This document shows positions 18,373 to 27,440 of a stretch of 62,090 bases of DNA, piece by piece. Positions within the stretch are counted from its first letter, which is position 1; the number at the start of each line of letters is the position of its first letter. The translations under genes were made by a program, and so were the position numbers. The notes under the pieces were generated by a model. It was not told where the DNA came from. It was given only the letters and a program-made list of their open reading frames with translations, and did no database searches. This stretch comes from Salinicola peritrichatus (GTDB taxonomy: Bacteria > Pseudomonadota > Gammaproteobacteria > Pseudomonadales > Halomonadaceae), in assembly GCF_003206715.1 (NCBI RefSeq), contig NZ_PZJU01000066.1, positions 1-62,090 on the forward strand. The letters are read 5' to 3'.

Positions 18373-21300
18373 ACGGACGTCTCCAGATTCGAGGTCTGTT
18401 CGAGAATCACGATCGGCTGGCCGGGGGCGACGGCGGCACCTTCGGTTATCGGCAGGCGGGCCACGCGACCGGTTGCGTGAGTGGTGATCTCGACTTCCAT
18501 CTTCATCGACTCGACCAGTGCCACGACCTGACCGGCCTCGACGCTGTCGCCCTCGGCGACCGTCAGCTTCCACAGGCTGCCGGTCACCGGGCTATCGATA
18601 CCCAACTCATCGCTACCCAGTTCCGTGGCCTCGGCGACTTCGGGGATCCGGTCCTCGAAGGTGAACTGGCCATTGGCCCGCCAGTCGGCCATCTCCTGCT
18701 GGAAGGCGGCCTCGCGACGCTCACGGAATTCGGCGATCTGTTCAACGTGAGCGGCGATATCGTCCTGATAATCGGCAAGCTTGAAGCGCGTAACCTCGAT
18801 CTCGAGCGGGTATCGCCCATGGGGAAAGTCACGACGGATTCGCATCAGCTCGTCATGGCTGACCTCGAAGAAGCGCAACTGATCGAAGAAGCGCAGCAGC
18901 CAGGGGTTGTCGAAGTATTCGGTCTGGCGATAGCGGTTCCACATCTGCAGGGTGCGGCCGACGAACTGATAGCCACCAGGGCCTTCCATGCCGTAGACGC
19001 ACAGGTAGGCGCCGCCGATGCCCACCGAATTCTCGGCGGTCCAGGTGCGCGCCGGGTTGTACTTGGTGGTGACCAGCCGCTGGGTGGGATCGAGCGGCGT
19101 GGCCACCGGCGCGCCGAGGTAGACGTCGCCCAGGCCCATCACCAGATAGCGGGCGTTGAAGACGATGTCGCGCACCTGCTCGATGGCGTCTAGGCCATTG
19201 ATGCGACGGATGAACTCCAGGTTGCTCGGGCACCAGGGTGCATCCGGACGAACGCTGCGCTGGTACTTGTCGATGGCTTTCTGACAGGCCGGATCGTCCC
19301 AGGACAGCGGTAGGTGCAGGGTGCGCGCCTCGACTTCCAGCGACTCGACGTCGTGAAGCTCGCGCTCGGCGCGCTGCAGGTGGGCGAGCAGTTCGTCGAC
19401 GATGAGTTCGTCGGGCTCGTAATGGATTTGCAGCGAGCGAATGCCCGGCGTCAGCTCGCGCAGGCCAGGCAGAGAGTTGTGCTGTAGCCACAGCATCCAG
19501 GCATGGGCGCGAAAGCGCAGCGCGATGTCGAGTTCCATGGCGCCGAACTCGACCAGCAGGAAGTCGTCGCCGGCGCGGCGGTAGACGATGCGCTCACCGG
19601 CGTCCTTTGCAGGCACGTCGCGCAGGATGGGGCTGCCGCGATTCTCTTCGACGGCCACGGCCGGCTGCTCATTCAGCGACGCGAGCAGGGCCTGCTGGCG
19701 AGCCTCCAGTTGCCGGGCAGTAGCCAGATCCACCGGCACGAAGTGGATACGGTCACCGGCCGTGAGCTGACCGAGCTTCCAGCGTTCGGCGCGCACCACC
19801 GTGGCCGGGCAGACGAAGCCGCCCAGCGAGGGGCCGTCGGGGCCGAGAATCACCGGCATGTCGCCGGTAAAATCGATGGTACCGAAGGCGTAGGCATTGT
19901 CATGGATGTTCGACGGATGCAGGCCGGCCTCGCCGCCGTCGGCGCGGGCCCACTCGGGTCGCGGACCAATCAGGCGCACGCCGGTGCGGCTCGAGTTGTA
20001 GTGCACCTCCCACTCGTGAGCGAAGAAGGTGTCGATATCGTCCTCGGTAAAGAAGTCCGCCGCGCCATGGGGACCATAAAGCACCGCGATCTGCCAGACA
20101 TGGCCGTTCTCGCCACCAAGCTCGGGTCTGAGCGTCTCGGGCAGTGCGCGGGGTGTCGTGGCGTCGAGTTCGGGCAGCGAAAGCATGTCGCCGCTGCGTA
20201 GGGCGCGCCCACCGTGGCCGCCGAACTGACCGAGGGTGAAAGTGGCTCTGGAGCCGAGATAGCGCGGGCAGTCGATGCCGCCGCGTACCAGCAGGTAGGC
20301 GCGCGCTCCGGCACTGGCCTTGCCCAGCGTCAGTGTGGCGCCGGCGGGAATGTCCAGAACCTGCCAGAAAGCCACGGCCTTGCCGTCGAGTTCGGCGGGC
20401 AGTTGGCTGCCGGCGAGTACGATCTGGGTGGCGCGATGGAAACGCAGCGTGGGGCCGGTGAGCGTGATCTCGAGTCCGGCGGCATCGGCCGGATTGTCGA
20501 GAAGGCGGTTGCCAAGACGGAACGACCAATCGTCGAATGGACCGGAAGGTGGCACGCCGACGTCCCAGTGACCCTGGCGGCCGGGATGATCCTGGATGGT
20601 GGTTAGAGTGCCGGCACTGAGTACCTCGATGGCCGGCGGCGCCCAGACAAGATCGGCCAGCCAGCGGGTATGCATAATGGCATCGTGGAAGCGCGCATCG
20701 TGCAGCACATGCGACAGCCAGGTACGGTTGGTCTCGAAGCCATAGATGCTGGACTGCTCTAGCACTTCGGCCAGACGTTCGATGGCCATGTCGCGGTCGT
20801 CGGCGTGGACGATCACCTTGGCCAGCATGGGATCGAACAGCGCCGAGACTTCCAGTCCCGCTTCGATGGCGTGATCGACGCGCAGGCCGGGCGCTTCAGG
20901 GAAGGCTACCTCAGTGAGCAGGCCGGCGCTGGGGCGGAAACCGTGGCTGGGATCTTCGGCATAGAGACGCGCCTGGATGGCGTGGCCTTTCGGGGTGAGA
21001 TTTTGGGCCAGTTCGTCGAGTTCGGGCAGCTCGCCAGCGCCGAGGCGGATCATCCACTCGACGATGTCCACGCCCCACACCTCCTCGGTGACCCCATGCT
21101 CCACCTGCAGGCGGGTATTGACCTCAAGGAAGTAGAAGGCTTCGCGCTCGGCATCGTAGATGAACTCCACGGTGCCGGCATTGCGGTAATCGACGGCTTC
21201 TCCCAAGCGCACGGCGGTGGCGTGCAACTCCTGACGCACGCGCTCGGGCAGATCGGGGGCAGGACACTCCTCGATCACCTTCTGGTGGCGGCGCTGGGTG

Positions 21301-21992
21301 GAACAGTCGCGCTCGCCGAGCGCCACGACCTTGCCTCGGCCATCTCCGAACAGTTGCACTTCCAGGTGACGGGCGCGGGCGATGTAGGCTTCGAGAAATA
21401 CGCCGGCGTCTCCGAAGTTGCGCTCGCCGAGCCCGCGCACCGAGTCGAAGGCGCGCTGCAAAGCGGCTTCGTCGTCACACACCTGCATGCCGATACCGCC
21501 ACCACCGGCGGTGGACTTGAGCATCACCGGATAGCCAATGCGCGCTGCCTCCCTGACGGCATCCTCGACGCTGTCGAGCAGGCCGGAACCCGGTACCAAG
21601 GGCACGCCGGCACGCTCGGCCAGGTCGCGCGCCTTGTGTTTCAAGCCAAAGTCGCGGATCTGTTCGGGCGTCGGGCCGAGGAATACCAATCCGGCCTCCT
21701 CGCAGGCCTGGATGAAGCGAGTGTTTTCGGAAAGGAAGCCATAGCCGGGATGCACCGCCTCGGCTCCGCTCTGTCGGGCGATGTTAACCAGCTTGTCGAT
21801 ATCAAGATAGGTGTCGGCGGCGCCACCGTCGCCGAGCGAGTAGGCGGCGTCTGCCTGGAAGACGTAGGGTGCATCGCGATCGGCTTCGGCGTAGACCACG
21901 ACCGAACCGATGCCAAGCCGCTTCAGCGTACGCTGGACCCGTGCAGCGATCGCGCCGCGATTGGCGATCAAGACCTTGTTGAACATGAGCAT
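18369..21992 (-). CDS. Biotin-dependent guanidine carboxylase (urea carboxylase family)
   Basis: A 1207-residue ATP- and biotin-dependent carboxylase. Order: biotin carboxylase domain (FNKVLIANRGAIAARV, GGGGIGM ATP loop, FLEVNTRLQVEHGVTE), KipA/KipI-type carboxyltransferase domain (about 470-1050), and C-terminal biotinyl domain with ESMKMEVE, biotin attached at about K1164. Close family members act on urea or on guanidine. The guanidine-I riboswitch and the two deiminase subunits upstream argue for guanidine, giving carboxyguanidine. Sequence alone cannot separate the two without alignment of the substrate pocket. The start could also be Met3. It is preceded by a 97-bp gap containing a 7-bp GC hairpin at 22035-22052. 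Confidence 0.9.
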   Translation of the reverse strand: MLMFNKVLIANRGAIAARVQRTLKRLGIGSVVVYAEADRDAPYVFQADAAYSLGDGGAADTYLDIDKLVNIARQSGAEAVHPGYGFLSENTRFIQACEEAGLVFLGPTPEQIRDFGLKHKARDLAERAGVPLVPGSGLLDSVEDAVREAARIGYPVMLKSTAGGGGIGMQVCDDEAALQRAFDSVRGLGERNFGDAGVFLEAYIARARHLEVQLFGDGRGKVVALGERDCSTQRRHQKVIEECPAPDLPERVRQELHATAVRLGEAVDYRNAGTVEFIYDAEREAFYFLEVNTRLQVEHGVTEEVWGVDIVEWMIRLGAGELPELDELAQNLTPKGHAIQARLYAEDPSHGFRPSAGLLTEVAFPEAPGLRVDHAIEAGLEVSALFDPMLAKVIVHADDRDMAIERLAEVLEQSSIYGFETNRTWLSHVLHDARFHDAIMHTRWLADLVWAPPAIEVLSAGTLTTIQDHPGRQGHWDVGVPPSGPFDDWSFRLGNRLLDNPADAAGLEITLTGPTLRFHRATQIVLAGSQLPAELDGKAVAFWQVLDIPAGATLTLGKASAGARAYLLVRGGIDCPRYLGSRATFTLGQFGGHGGRALRSGDMLSLPELDATTPRALPETLRPELGGENGHVWQIAVLYGPHGAADFFTEDDIDTFFAHEWEVHYNSSRTGVRLIGPRPEWARADGGEAGLHPSNIHDNAYAFGTIDFTGDMPVILGPDGPSLGGFVCPATVVRAERWKLGQLTAGDRIHFVPVDLATARQLEARQQALLASLNEQPAVAVEENRGSPILRDVPAKDAGERIVYRRAGDDFLLVEFGAMELDIALRFRAHAWMLWLQHNSLPGLRELTPGIRSLQIHYEPDELIVDELLAHLQRAERELHDVESLEVEARTLHLPLSWDDPACQKAIDKYQRSVRPDAPWCPSNLEFIRRINGLDAIEQVRDIVFNARYLVMGLGDVYLGAPVATPLDPTQRLVTTKYNPARTWTAENSVGIGGAYLCVYGMEGPGGYQFVGRTLQMWNRYRQTEYFDNPWLLRFFDQLRFFEVSHDELMRIRRDFPHGRYPLEIEVTRFKLADYQDDIAAHVEQIAEFRERREAAFQQEMADWRANGQFTFEDRIPEVAEATELGSDELGIDSPVTGSLWKLTVAEGDSVEAGQVVALVESMKMEVEITTHATGRVARLPITEGAAVAPGQPIVILEQTSNLETSV

Positions 21993-22089
21993 CTGCTCGA
22001 CCAGGGGCGGGTCGTCCCGCCTGCTTTAGATGTTCGCGAGGTCGTCCTCGCGTCACCTGGGCGTTATCAGAAAGCGCCAGGGGTGAAAC

Positions 22090-22758
22090 TTAGTCCCAGA
22101 CCAACACTTCCAGCGGCGTCGGGTTGAAGCCGCTGCAAGGGTTATTGAGCTGCGGACAGTTGGAGATCAGCACCACTACGTCCATGGCAGCTTCCATCTC
22201 CACGTACTTGCCCGGCCCGGACAGCCCGTCGGCAAACGACAGCCCCCCTTCCGGCGTCACCGGAACATTCATGAAGAAATTGATGTTGTGGGTGATGTCA
22301 CGCTTGGTCAGGCCGAATTCCGGATAGTTGGCGATGGCCTGCATCCAGTTGTCCCGGCAGGAGTGCATGTGGCGCTTCTCGAGATCGTAGCGCACAGTGT
22401 TGCTCTCGCTGGCGCAGGCACCGCCCAAGGTATCGTGACGACCGCAGGTGTCGGCGGTGATCGTCAGCATCAGATTGCCGTCGCTGGAAAGCAGCCGGGA
22501 ACCGGTACCCAAGTAGATCTGGCCCTGCTCGCGCACGGTATCCATGGCGCTGTAGCGTTCCGCCGTATCGTGGGCGTTGAAGAACAGCGTGTCCGCCGCC
22601 TCGTTGCCCTCGACATCGACCAGCCGCAGCGTCTGTCCAGCGCGGACGATGCCGATGTAGTGGTCTCCGGCCTCGACGAGGCGACGGAAAACCGCGTTTT
22701 CCACCCGCAAGGGGCTTTCCAGCAGTGGGCGGAGCAGCGCAGTCGTGGTAAGGCTCAT
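22090..22758 (-). CDS. cgdB: Carboxyguanidine deiminase subunit B (urea carboxylase-associated protein 2)
   Basis: A 222-residue DUF1989-family protein. Conserved features are the [17 protein letters not shown] segment, the [20 protein letters not shown] segment with Cys/His metal ligands, and the [14 protein letters not shown] motif. With CgdA it hydrolyses carboxyguanidine to allophanate and ammonia, linking the carboxylase to the allophanate hydrolase. The Met at 22758 lies just beyond the cgdA stop; the frame to 22845 is inside cgdA. Older annotations call it urea amidolyase-associated protein UAAP2. Confidence 0.87.
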   Translation of the reverse strand: MSLTTTALLRPLLESPLRVENAVFRRLVEAGDHYIGIVRAGQTLRLVDVEGNEAADTLFFNAHDTAERYSAMDTVREQGQIYLGTGSRLLSSDGNLMLTITADTCGRHDTLGGACASESNTVRYDLEKRHMHSCRDNWMQAIANYPEFGLTKRDITHNINFFMNVPVTPEGGLSFADGLSGPGKYVEMEAAMDVVVLISNCPQLNNPCSGFNPTPLEVLVWD

Positions 22759-22759
22759 G

Positions 22760-23509
22760 TCAGGCTCCCTGCAGGCCGAGATGGTAGAGACGGTTGTTGG
22801 CGAAACCGCGGGCATTTTCCGGACAGGCGCGATAGCAGACATCATCCTCGCCGGGCGCGGGCGCCACGCCGAGGGCGATGTCGACGCCGCGATGCGGGTA
22901 GGCTTCGCTCGGAACCAGCGGATGGGGGCAAGTGTGCAACAGCACTAGTGTGTCCATCTCGAAACGCAGCGTTACGCGCTGTCCCGGCTGGCAGTGACCC
23001 GACACGTAACGCAGTTGCCCCGCATCGTCACTTTCCACCTTGCTGAAGAGATTGAGGTTGGCAGCCATGTCGCGCCGCCCCAGTCCATACTTCGCCAGCT
23101 CGATCAGAAAACTGTCGTGGCCAGTCTGGGGCCGCTCATTGAGCGCCTGCTGAAAGCTCACCGGTTGCCAGCCCTTGGCGATCATATGCGCACGGTTGAG
23201 GTTGCCGCCGACGCTATCGTGCCAACCTAGATCGTCCTCGATGATCGAGGCGAAGATTCGCCCCATATCGGAGTAGAGGCAGTTCCCTCGAGTCAGCTTG
23301 AAGGTATGCTGGCACTTGAGAGTATCCGGCAGATTCAGCCGCTCGAGCAGATTCTCCGGGTTGTAGCAGAGCAGCCCGACGTTGGTATCGGCTTCGCGTG
23401 CAGTCAAAGAAAGCGTGGTCCCGCGGCGCAGGCGCAGTGACCAGTGCTGACCGCCGGGAAGATGAGTGCTGTAGTACGCGTCGTCCCGAGGTCGCAGAGG
23501 ATTTGTCAT
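22760..23509 (-). CDS. cgdA: Carboxyguanidine deiminase subunit A (urea carboxylase-associated protein 1)
   Basis: A 249-residue DUF1989-family protein that pairs with CgdB. Landmarks are [35 protein letters not shown], and [14 protein letters not shown], followed by [16 protein letters not shown] near the C-terminus. Its start overlaps the stop of the ABC ATPase gene by 4 bp. In characterised guanidine operons the two paralogues form a heteromeric zinc-type deiminase acting on carboxyguanidine. The paralogue order A then B before the carboxylase matches those operons. Confidence 0.87.
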   Translation of the reverse strand: MTNPLRPRDDAYYSTHLPGGQHWSLRLRRGTTLSLTAREADTNVGLLCYNPENLLERLNLPDTLKCQHTFKLTRGNCLYSDMGRIFASIIEDDLGWHDSVGGNLNRAHMIAKGWQPVSFQQALNERPQTGHDSFLIELAKYGLGRRDMAANLNLFSKVESDDAGQLRYVSGHCQPGQRVTLRFEMDTLVLLHTCPHPLVPSEAYPHRGVDIALGVAPAPGEDDVCYRACPENARGFANNRLYHLGLQGA

Positions 23510-24321
23510 AACGGCGTCTCCTGGTGTGTCTGTGTCCGTCGTTCGCTCATCGCATCGACGGTCCTGGCCAGGTCTTCCGGTGGGCGCCGGTTCTCGCCGA
23601 TGGCCAGGTCGTAGGTGATGGTAGCGCCATAGGCCTCGGGGGCCTGTGGATCATGGCGGATCTTGTCGAAGACCCATAGCCGCGTGCCAAGGGCGAAGGC
23701 TTCCTTGACGTCGTGAGTGATCATGAAGATGGTCAGTTGCTGCTCCCGCCAAAGTCGGGTGATCAGCACATGCATGTCCTGACGGATGCCCGGATCGAGG
23801 GCCCCGAAAGGCTCGTCGAGCAGCAGGATTCTAGGCTGCATCATTAGGGCCTGGGCAATGGCCAGGCGCTGCTGCATGCCGCCGGAAAGCTCGTGGGGAT
23901 ATTTGTGCAGAGCGTGAGTGAGTCCGACTTCTTCGATACGCGCTGTCGCGGCCTCGGCGGCACGACGGCGTGCGCTGCCGAACAACTTGCCAAGCCAGCG
24001 TGAGCCGGCCAGCTCCTCGGCCATCATCACGTTGCCAAGCACGGTCAAGTGCGGGAAGACCGAATACTTTTGGAACACTACGCCGCGATCCGGCCCCGGC
24101 TCGTCCGGTAGCGGCCGTCCATCCAGCGTCAGTTCGCCGCGCGAGATCCGCTCCGTGCCCAGCAGCAGCTTGAGAAAGGTCGTCTTGCCGCATCCGGAAG
24201 CACCGACCAGAGTGATGAACTCCCCGGCCTCGACGCGGAAGTCGATGCGCTCCAGCACCACCTGATTGCCGTAGCGCTTCTCCACGCGACGAGCCTCAAG
24301 CAAGTTCTTGGGATGACTCAT
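23506..24321 (-). CDS. NitT/TauT-type ABC transporter ATP-binding protein (guanidine import)
   Basis: A 271-residue ABC ATPase: Walker [10 protein letters not shown] (about residues 37-45), signature LSGGMQQR, Walker [13 protein letters not shown] and the switch His in ITHDVKEAF. The nearest groups are nitrate, sulfonate and taurine importers. It overlaps both neighbours by 4 bp, so it is strictly part of the guanidine operon, where an uptake system of this type precedes the deiminase genes. Guanidine or a guanidino compound is the inferred cargo. Confidence 0.9.
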   Translation of the reverse strand: MSHPKNLLEARRVEKRYGNQVVLERIDFRVEAGEFITLVGASGCGKTTFLKLLLGTERISRGELTLDGRPLPDEPGPDRGVVFQKYSVFPHLTVLGNVMMAEELAGSRWLGKLFGSARRRAAEAATARIEEVGLTHALHKYPHELSGGMQQRLAIAQALMMQPRILLLDEPFGALDPGIRQDMHVLITRLWREQQLTIFMITHDVKEAFALGTRLWVFDKIRHDPQAPEAYGATITYDLAIGENRRPPEDLARTVDAMSERRTQTHQETPL

Positions 24322-25145
24322 TCCCGATCTCCCGCTTCAGCGTGGTACCAGGGGAAGGAGCGTCGCGAAATCAGGGCCAGAACCCGGTCGATCACGAAGG
24401 CCAACAACGTGATCCAGGCCACATAGGGCAGGATCACATCCATGGAGAGATAGCGGCGCACCAGAAAGATGCGGTAGCCCAGGCCGTCTTGGGCGGCGAT
24501 CGCCTCGGCGGCGATCAGGAACAACCAAGCACTGCCCAGCGCCAGACGAGTCGAGTCGATCAGCCGCGTGGTGAGCTGCGGCAACAGCACCCGGGTCAGC
24601 GCCTGCCAGGAACTCGCCCCCAGGGTCTGCGCCTTGATCAACTGCTCGTCAGGCAGGCGCAGAGCGTAGTTTTGCAAGTCGCGGATCAGAAATGGCGCCA
24701 CGCCGATGACGATGAGCGCGACCTTGGCCATCTCGCCGGTGCCGAAAGCGATGAACAGAATCGGCAGAATGGCCATGGGTGGAATCAGCGAAACTACCGT
24801 GACCAGCGGCGAGAGTTTGGCTCGAACCAGCGGCAGCCCACCGGTGAATAGACCGACAATCAGACCAATCAGGGCGCTGATGGCAATACCCAGACCCAAG
24901 CGTTCGAGACTGGCGAAGGTGTCGTCCCACAGGGGAATGGTGCCGGTGCGCACGCTGGCTTCGGTCGCCAACTGGCTGAAGGTGTCGGCCATGGTTGCGG
25001 GCGAGGGCAGTAGGCGGTCATCGGGGTTTTCCGCGAGACGAGCGTTGGACAGGGCCAGATAGACCATCGCCACCAGTGCGAAAGGTACCAGACCCAGCAG
25101 CCAGCGGCTGCCGCGGGACGGGGTGTAGTTGATGAGTCGCTTCAT
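24318..25145 (-). CDS. NitT/TauT-type ABC transporter permease (guanidine import)
   Basis: A 275-residue inner-membrane permease with six hydrophobic segments (for example WLLGLVPFALVAMVYLAL near the start) and the coupling loop around IKAQTLGASSWQALTRVLLP. It pairs with the adjacent ATPase, with which it overlaps by ATGA. It follows the binding-protein gene after a 75-bp gap holding a small hairpin. Confidence 0.9.
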   Translation of the reverse strand: MKRLINYTPSRGSRWLLGLVPFALVAMVYLALSNARLAENPDDRLLPSPATMADTFSQLATEASVRTGTIPLWDDTFASLERLGLGIAISALIGLIVGLFTGGLPLVRAKLSPLVTVVSLIPPMAILPILFIAFGTGEMAKVALIVIGVAPFLIRDLQNYALRLPDEQLIKAQTLGASSWQALTRVLLPQLTTRLIDSTRLALGSAWLFLIAAEAIAAQDGLGYRIFLVRRYLSMDVILPYVAWITLLAFVIDRVLALISRRSFPWYHAEAGDRE

Positions 25146-25184
25146 GGTCGGTATCCGTCGGTTGATTGGCGTGCGTGCGCGGCG

Positions 25185-25202
25185 CTGCCCGACTCCGGGC
25201 AG
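25185..25202 (-). other. Hairpin between binding-protein and permease genes
   Basis: CTGCCCG (25185-25191) and CGGGCAG (25196-25202) form a 7-bp perfect stem with a 4-nt loop in the gap between the substrate-binding protein gene and the permease gene. There is no U tract. It may set a higher level of the binding protein than of the membrane part. Confidence 0.45.
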
Positions 25203-25220
25203 ACCGCGACGAGTCGACGG

Positions 25221-26270
25221 TTATTGTTGGGCGATGTAGTCCTCGGTGTAGGTCGGGTCGAAGCGCAGCTTGACGTTGCCTTCGTCGCCGAACGTGCCGG
25301 CCGGCGTCTGGATGCCGATGTAACCGGGGTTGGGCGCCATGTCGCCGAGCAGGCCGTGCTCGAAACTGAACTCGGCGACGTGCTGCATGGTGTCGAGCAG
25401 GTCCTGGCCGTGCATCAGCGAGGCGGCCTGGGTGGGGTCGGTGTAGAGGTGGGTGTCGGCCAGTTGTGCCTTGTAGCCGGCGAGGTCGGTGCCCGCGGCC
25501 TCGGCCATCTGCGTCAATGCGGCCTCGTCGCCGGCGGCGACCTTGTCCATGACCTCGTACCAGGCGCCGACCAGGGCGCGGCCGAGATCTGGGTTGGCCT
25601 TCAGGGTGTCGGTATTGACCACCATCATGTCGAGGATCTCGCGCGGCAATTGCTTCGAGGTGAACACCACATGGCTGTCGGGCAGGTCCTCGATGGCACC
25701 GAGCTGGGGATTCCAGGTAACGACGGCTTCGACGTCGTCGTTGGGGTAGATCGCGACCATGTCGGCATCCGAGGTATTGACCGTCTCGATGTCGCGTTCG
25801 GTGAGGCCGACCGTCTCCAGGGCCCGTGCCAGGAAGTAATGCGAGACGCTGAACTGCACCAGGTTGACCCGGCGGCCTTCGATGTCGGCGAGATCGTCGC
25901 TGCCCTTGAGCACGATGCCGTCGTTGCCGTCGGAATAGTCGTTGATGATCAGCGCTGTGGAGTCGACGCCGCTGGCGGCGGGCAGGGTCAGGGCATCCAT
26001 GTTGGTCATCGCGCAGCCGTCGACGTTGCCGGCGGTGTACTGGTTGATCGACTCGATGTAGTCGTTGACCTGCACCAGATCGATATCGATACCGTACTTG
26101 TCGGCCCACTTGTCGACGATGCCTTGGGTGTCGGCATAGCTCCAGGGCATCCAGCCGGCGTAGATGGACCAGCAGACGCTGAAGTGATCGCGGGACTGGG
26201 CAAACGCGGGTGCGGTGGTCGCCAGCAGCGTGGCGGAGAGAACGGCAGTCAGAATACGGCTTGGGCGCAT
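25221..26270 (-). CDS. NitT/TauT-type periplasmic substrate-binding protein (guanidine import)
   Basis: A 349-residue exported protein with a signal peptide (MRPSRILTAVLSATLLATTA, cleavage after AFA near residue 24). The mature part has SVCWSIYAGWMPWSYAD, a typical ligand-binding start, and the TAGNVDGCAMTNMDAL segment of the nitrate/taurine-binding family. The aromatic-rich first loop (WSIYAGWMPW) could form a cation-binding box suited to guanidinium. GGAGG lies seven bases upstream of the start. It is first gene behind the guanidine-I riboswitch, so its expression should rise with guanidine. Confidence 0.9.
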   Translation of the reverse strand: MRPSRILTAVLSATLLATTAPAFAQSRDHFSVCWSIYAGWMPWSYADTQGIVDKWADKYGIDIDLVQVNDYIESINQYTAGNVDGCAMTNMDALTLPAASGVDSTALIINDYSDGNDGIVLKGSDDLADIEGRRVNLVQFSVSHYFLARALETVGLTERDIETVNTSDADMVAIYPNDDVEAVVTWNPQLGAIEDLPDSHVVFTSKQLPREILDMMVVNTDTLKANPDLGRALVGAWYEVMDKVAAGDEAALTQMAEAAGTDLAGYKAQLADTHLYTDPTQAASLMHGQDLLDTMQHVAEFSFEHGLLGDMAPNPGYIGIQTPAGTFGDEGNVKLRFDPTYTEDYIAQQ

Positions 26271-26325
26271 GATTGGCCTCCAATGGGTTGACTAAGCGGT
26301 CGGGGGCATCGGTGCGTACGCACCT

Positions 26326-26456
26326 TATCCTCCCGGGCTTTTGTCCCGCCGTGTAACCTTCGCCGTTGGCCTCATAGGGCCAGTCGCCGCGGGTCGACAG
26401 CTCTCGGACCAGGCACTACATCGGGGCAATGATGATGCAGCCGGAACCCTAGCTAT
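26326..26456 (-). promoter_or_regulatory. Guanidine-I (ykkC) riboswitch
   Basis: Reading the minus strand, the conserved blocks of the ykkC aptamer appear in order: CTAGGGTTCCG (26443-26453 region), then TGGTCCGAGAG (about 26401-26411), then ACACGGCGGGACAAAAGCCC closing with CCGGGAGGA (about 26328-26354). This is the class that binds guanidinium and turns on guanidine genes. A 14-bp palindrome GGTGCGTACGCACC (26311-26324) just after the aptamer may belong to the expression platform; no U-tract terminator is visible, so control of translation or of an atypical terminator is possible. The binding-protein start codon lies 56 bases further on. Confidence 0.95.
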
Positions 26457-26680
26457 CCATTGAAGACCGAATTGTTTGGCAGACGCGCTGCCGATACCCC
26501 TGTCGTTGTTATCACAAGAGTTTATACAAAAATCTTGCCATTATTTAAAAAGTAAATATTTAACAAATACTTACTAAACATCTGGGATTAGTCGAGCTGA
26601 TTCTTACAACAATTTAAGCTTTGTGCGCACCACACTGGCGCGCAACACTGACCAGCCGCACCAATTCGGCACAACCCTGC
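26457..26680. promoter_or_regulatory. AT-rich spacer upstream of the guanidine riboswitch
   Basis: No gene is seen between the riboswitch and the stop of the SMR pair. The stretch 26515-26625 is much richer in A and T than its surroundings, with several runs of A and T, and should hold the operon promoter reading leftward. No clear pair of -35/-10 hexamers could be fixed. Confidence 0.4.
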
Positions 26681-27010
26681 TCACCCACTTACTTTCAGCC
26701 CCACCACGGCGACGATGATCATGCCGACGAAGGCGAGCCGGAGTGGGCGGCGAGACTCGCCCCAGAGCAACATCCCCATCAGCGTGCTGCCGAGCGTGCC
26801 GATGCCGGTGAAGATAGCGTAGGCCACGCCCATGTCAATCGAACGCATGGCGATCGATAAAAACCCCAGCGAGATGCCGAAACCTGCGATGAGGAGTAGC
26901 AGGCCGTGTAGGCGCTGGCCCCGATGAAGGCGCTCGAAACCAGCCACGCCGACGATTTCGAAGCAGCCCGAGGCCAGCAGCGCGAGCCAGTGAAGCGTGG
27001 TGATATCCAT
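26681..27010 (-). CDS. SMR family transporter subunit, YkkD-like
   Basis: A 109-residue four-helix protein (MDITTLHWLALLASGCFEIV at the start, with the conserved Glu in CFEIVGVAGFE at about residue 18). The sequence MRSIDMGVAYAIFTGIGTLG is the SMR third-helix motif. It is most like the YkkD partner of two-component SMR pumps, and its start overlaps the stop of the first subunit by one base (TGATG), which supports a heterodimer. Its C-terminal half is duplicated as a remnant at 14492. Family members export guanidinium or quaternary ammonium compounds by proton antiport. Confidence 0.88.
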   Translation of the reverse strand: MDITTLHWLALLASGCFEIVGVAGFERLHRGQRLHGLLLLIAGFGISLGFLSIAMRSIDMGVAYAIFTGIGTLGSTLMGMLLWGESRRPLRLAFVGMIIVAVVGLKVSG

Positions 27011-27327
27011 CAGTCGCCCACCTGCTGCAGTCCGATCACGCCGATCAACAGCAGGGCGATGAATGCCAGCACCGGCCAATGGAAGGCGACGCCGAAGAAC
27101 ACCCAGTCGGCAATCGCGGTGCCCGCCGCACCGAGGCCGACGAAAATCGTGTAGACCGTACTGGTCGGCATGTAGCGTACCGCACGGGAAGCGAGCCACA
27201 GGCTGGTCACTGCCAGCGTGATCGTCAGCAGCCATCCCGCCAAGGTCTCGGCATGCTTCAGCCCGGTTGCCCATCCGACTTCGGCCAACCCGGCCAGCGG
27301 CAGTATGCTCCATTGTGCTCGAATCAT
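27010..27327 (-). CDS. SMR family transporter subunit, YkkC-like (Gdx/SugE side)
   Basis: A 105-residue four-helix protein. GLAEVGWATGLKHAE near the N-terminus carries the Glu14-type residue and the W..GLK pattern typical of guanidinium exporter (Gdx/SugE/YkkC) SMR proteins. The third helix has PTSTVYTIFVGLGAAGTAIAD. It is the first gene of the pair and lies 27 bp from a perfect operator, so it is probably repressed by the divergent TetR protein. Guanidinium or guanidinylated compounds are the most likely cargo given the neighbouring operon. Confidence 0.87.
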   Translation of the reverse strand: MIRAQWSILPLAGLAEVGWATGLKHAETLAGWLLTITLAVTSLWLASRAVRYMPTSTVYTIFVGLGAAGTAIADWVFFGVAFHWPVLAFIALLLIGVIGLQQVGD

Positions 27328-27354
27328 GCCCGATTGCCCTCGTTTCGAATGGCT

Positions 27355-27372
27355 AACTAACGGTCGTTAGTT
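27355..27372. promoter_or_regulatory. TetR-type operator palindrome
   Basis: AACTAACG (27355-27362), GT, CGTTAGTT (27365-27372): a perfect inverted repeat with 8-bp arms, of the AACTAAC type recognised by many TetR proteins. It is in the middle of the 113-bp gap between the SMR pair and the divergent tetR gene, so it likely controls both. Confidence 0.85.
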
Positions 27373-27440
27373 TATTTTGACCCATCTCACTTGGCAAGCT
27401 AGTGCAGACTAGGCGACCACCATTGGAAGAAGACTCCACC

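Noticed and set aside
14774-26270. Reading the operon as a plain urea amidolyase operon
   Set aside because: The guanidine-I riboswitch and the two DUF1989 deiminase subunits favour guanidine over urea as the primary substrate, although urea use is not excluded.
26311-26324. Palindrome GGTGCGTACGCACC as a classical intrinsic terminator of the riboswitch
   Set aside because: It lacks a following U tract and its stem is only five pairs with a 4-nt loop, so the switching mechanism cannot be assigned.
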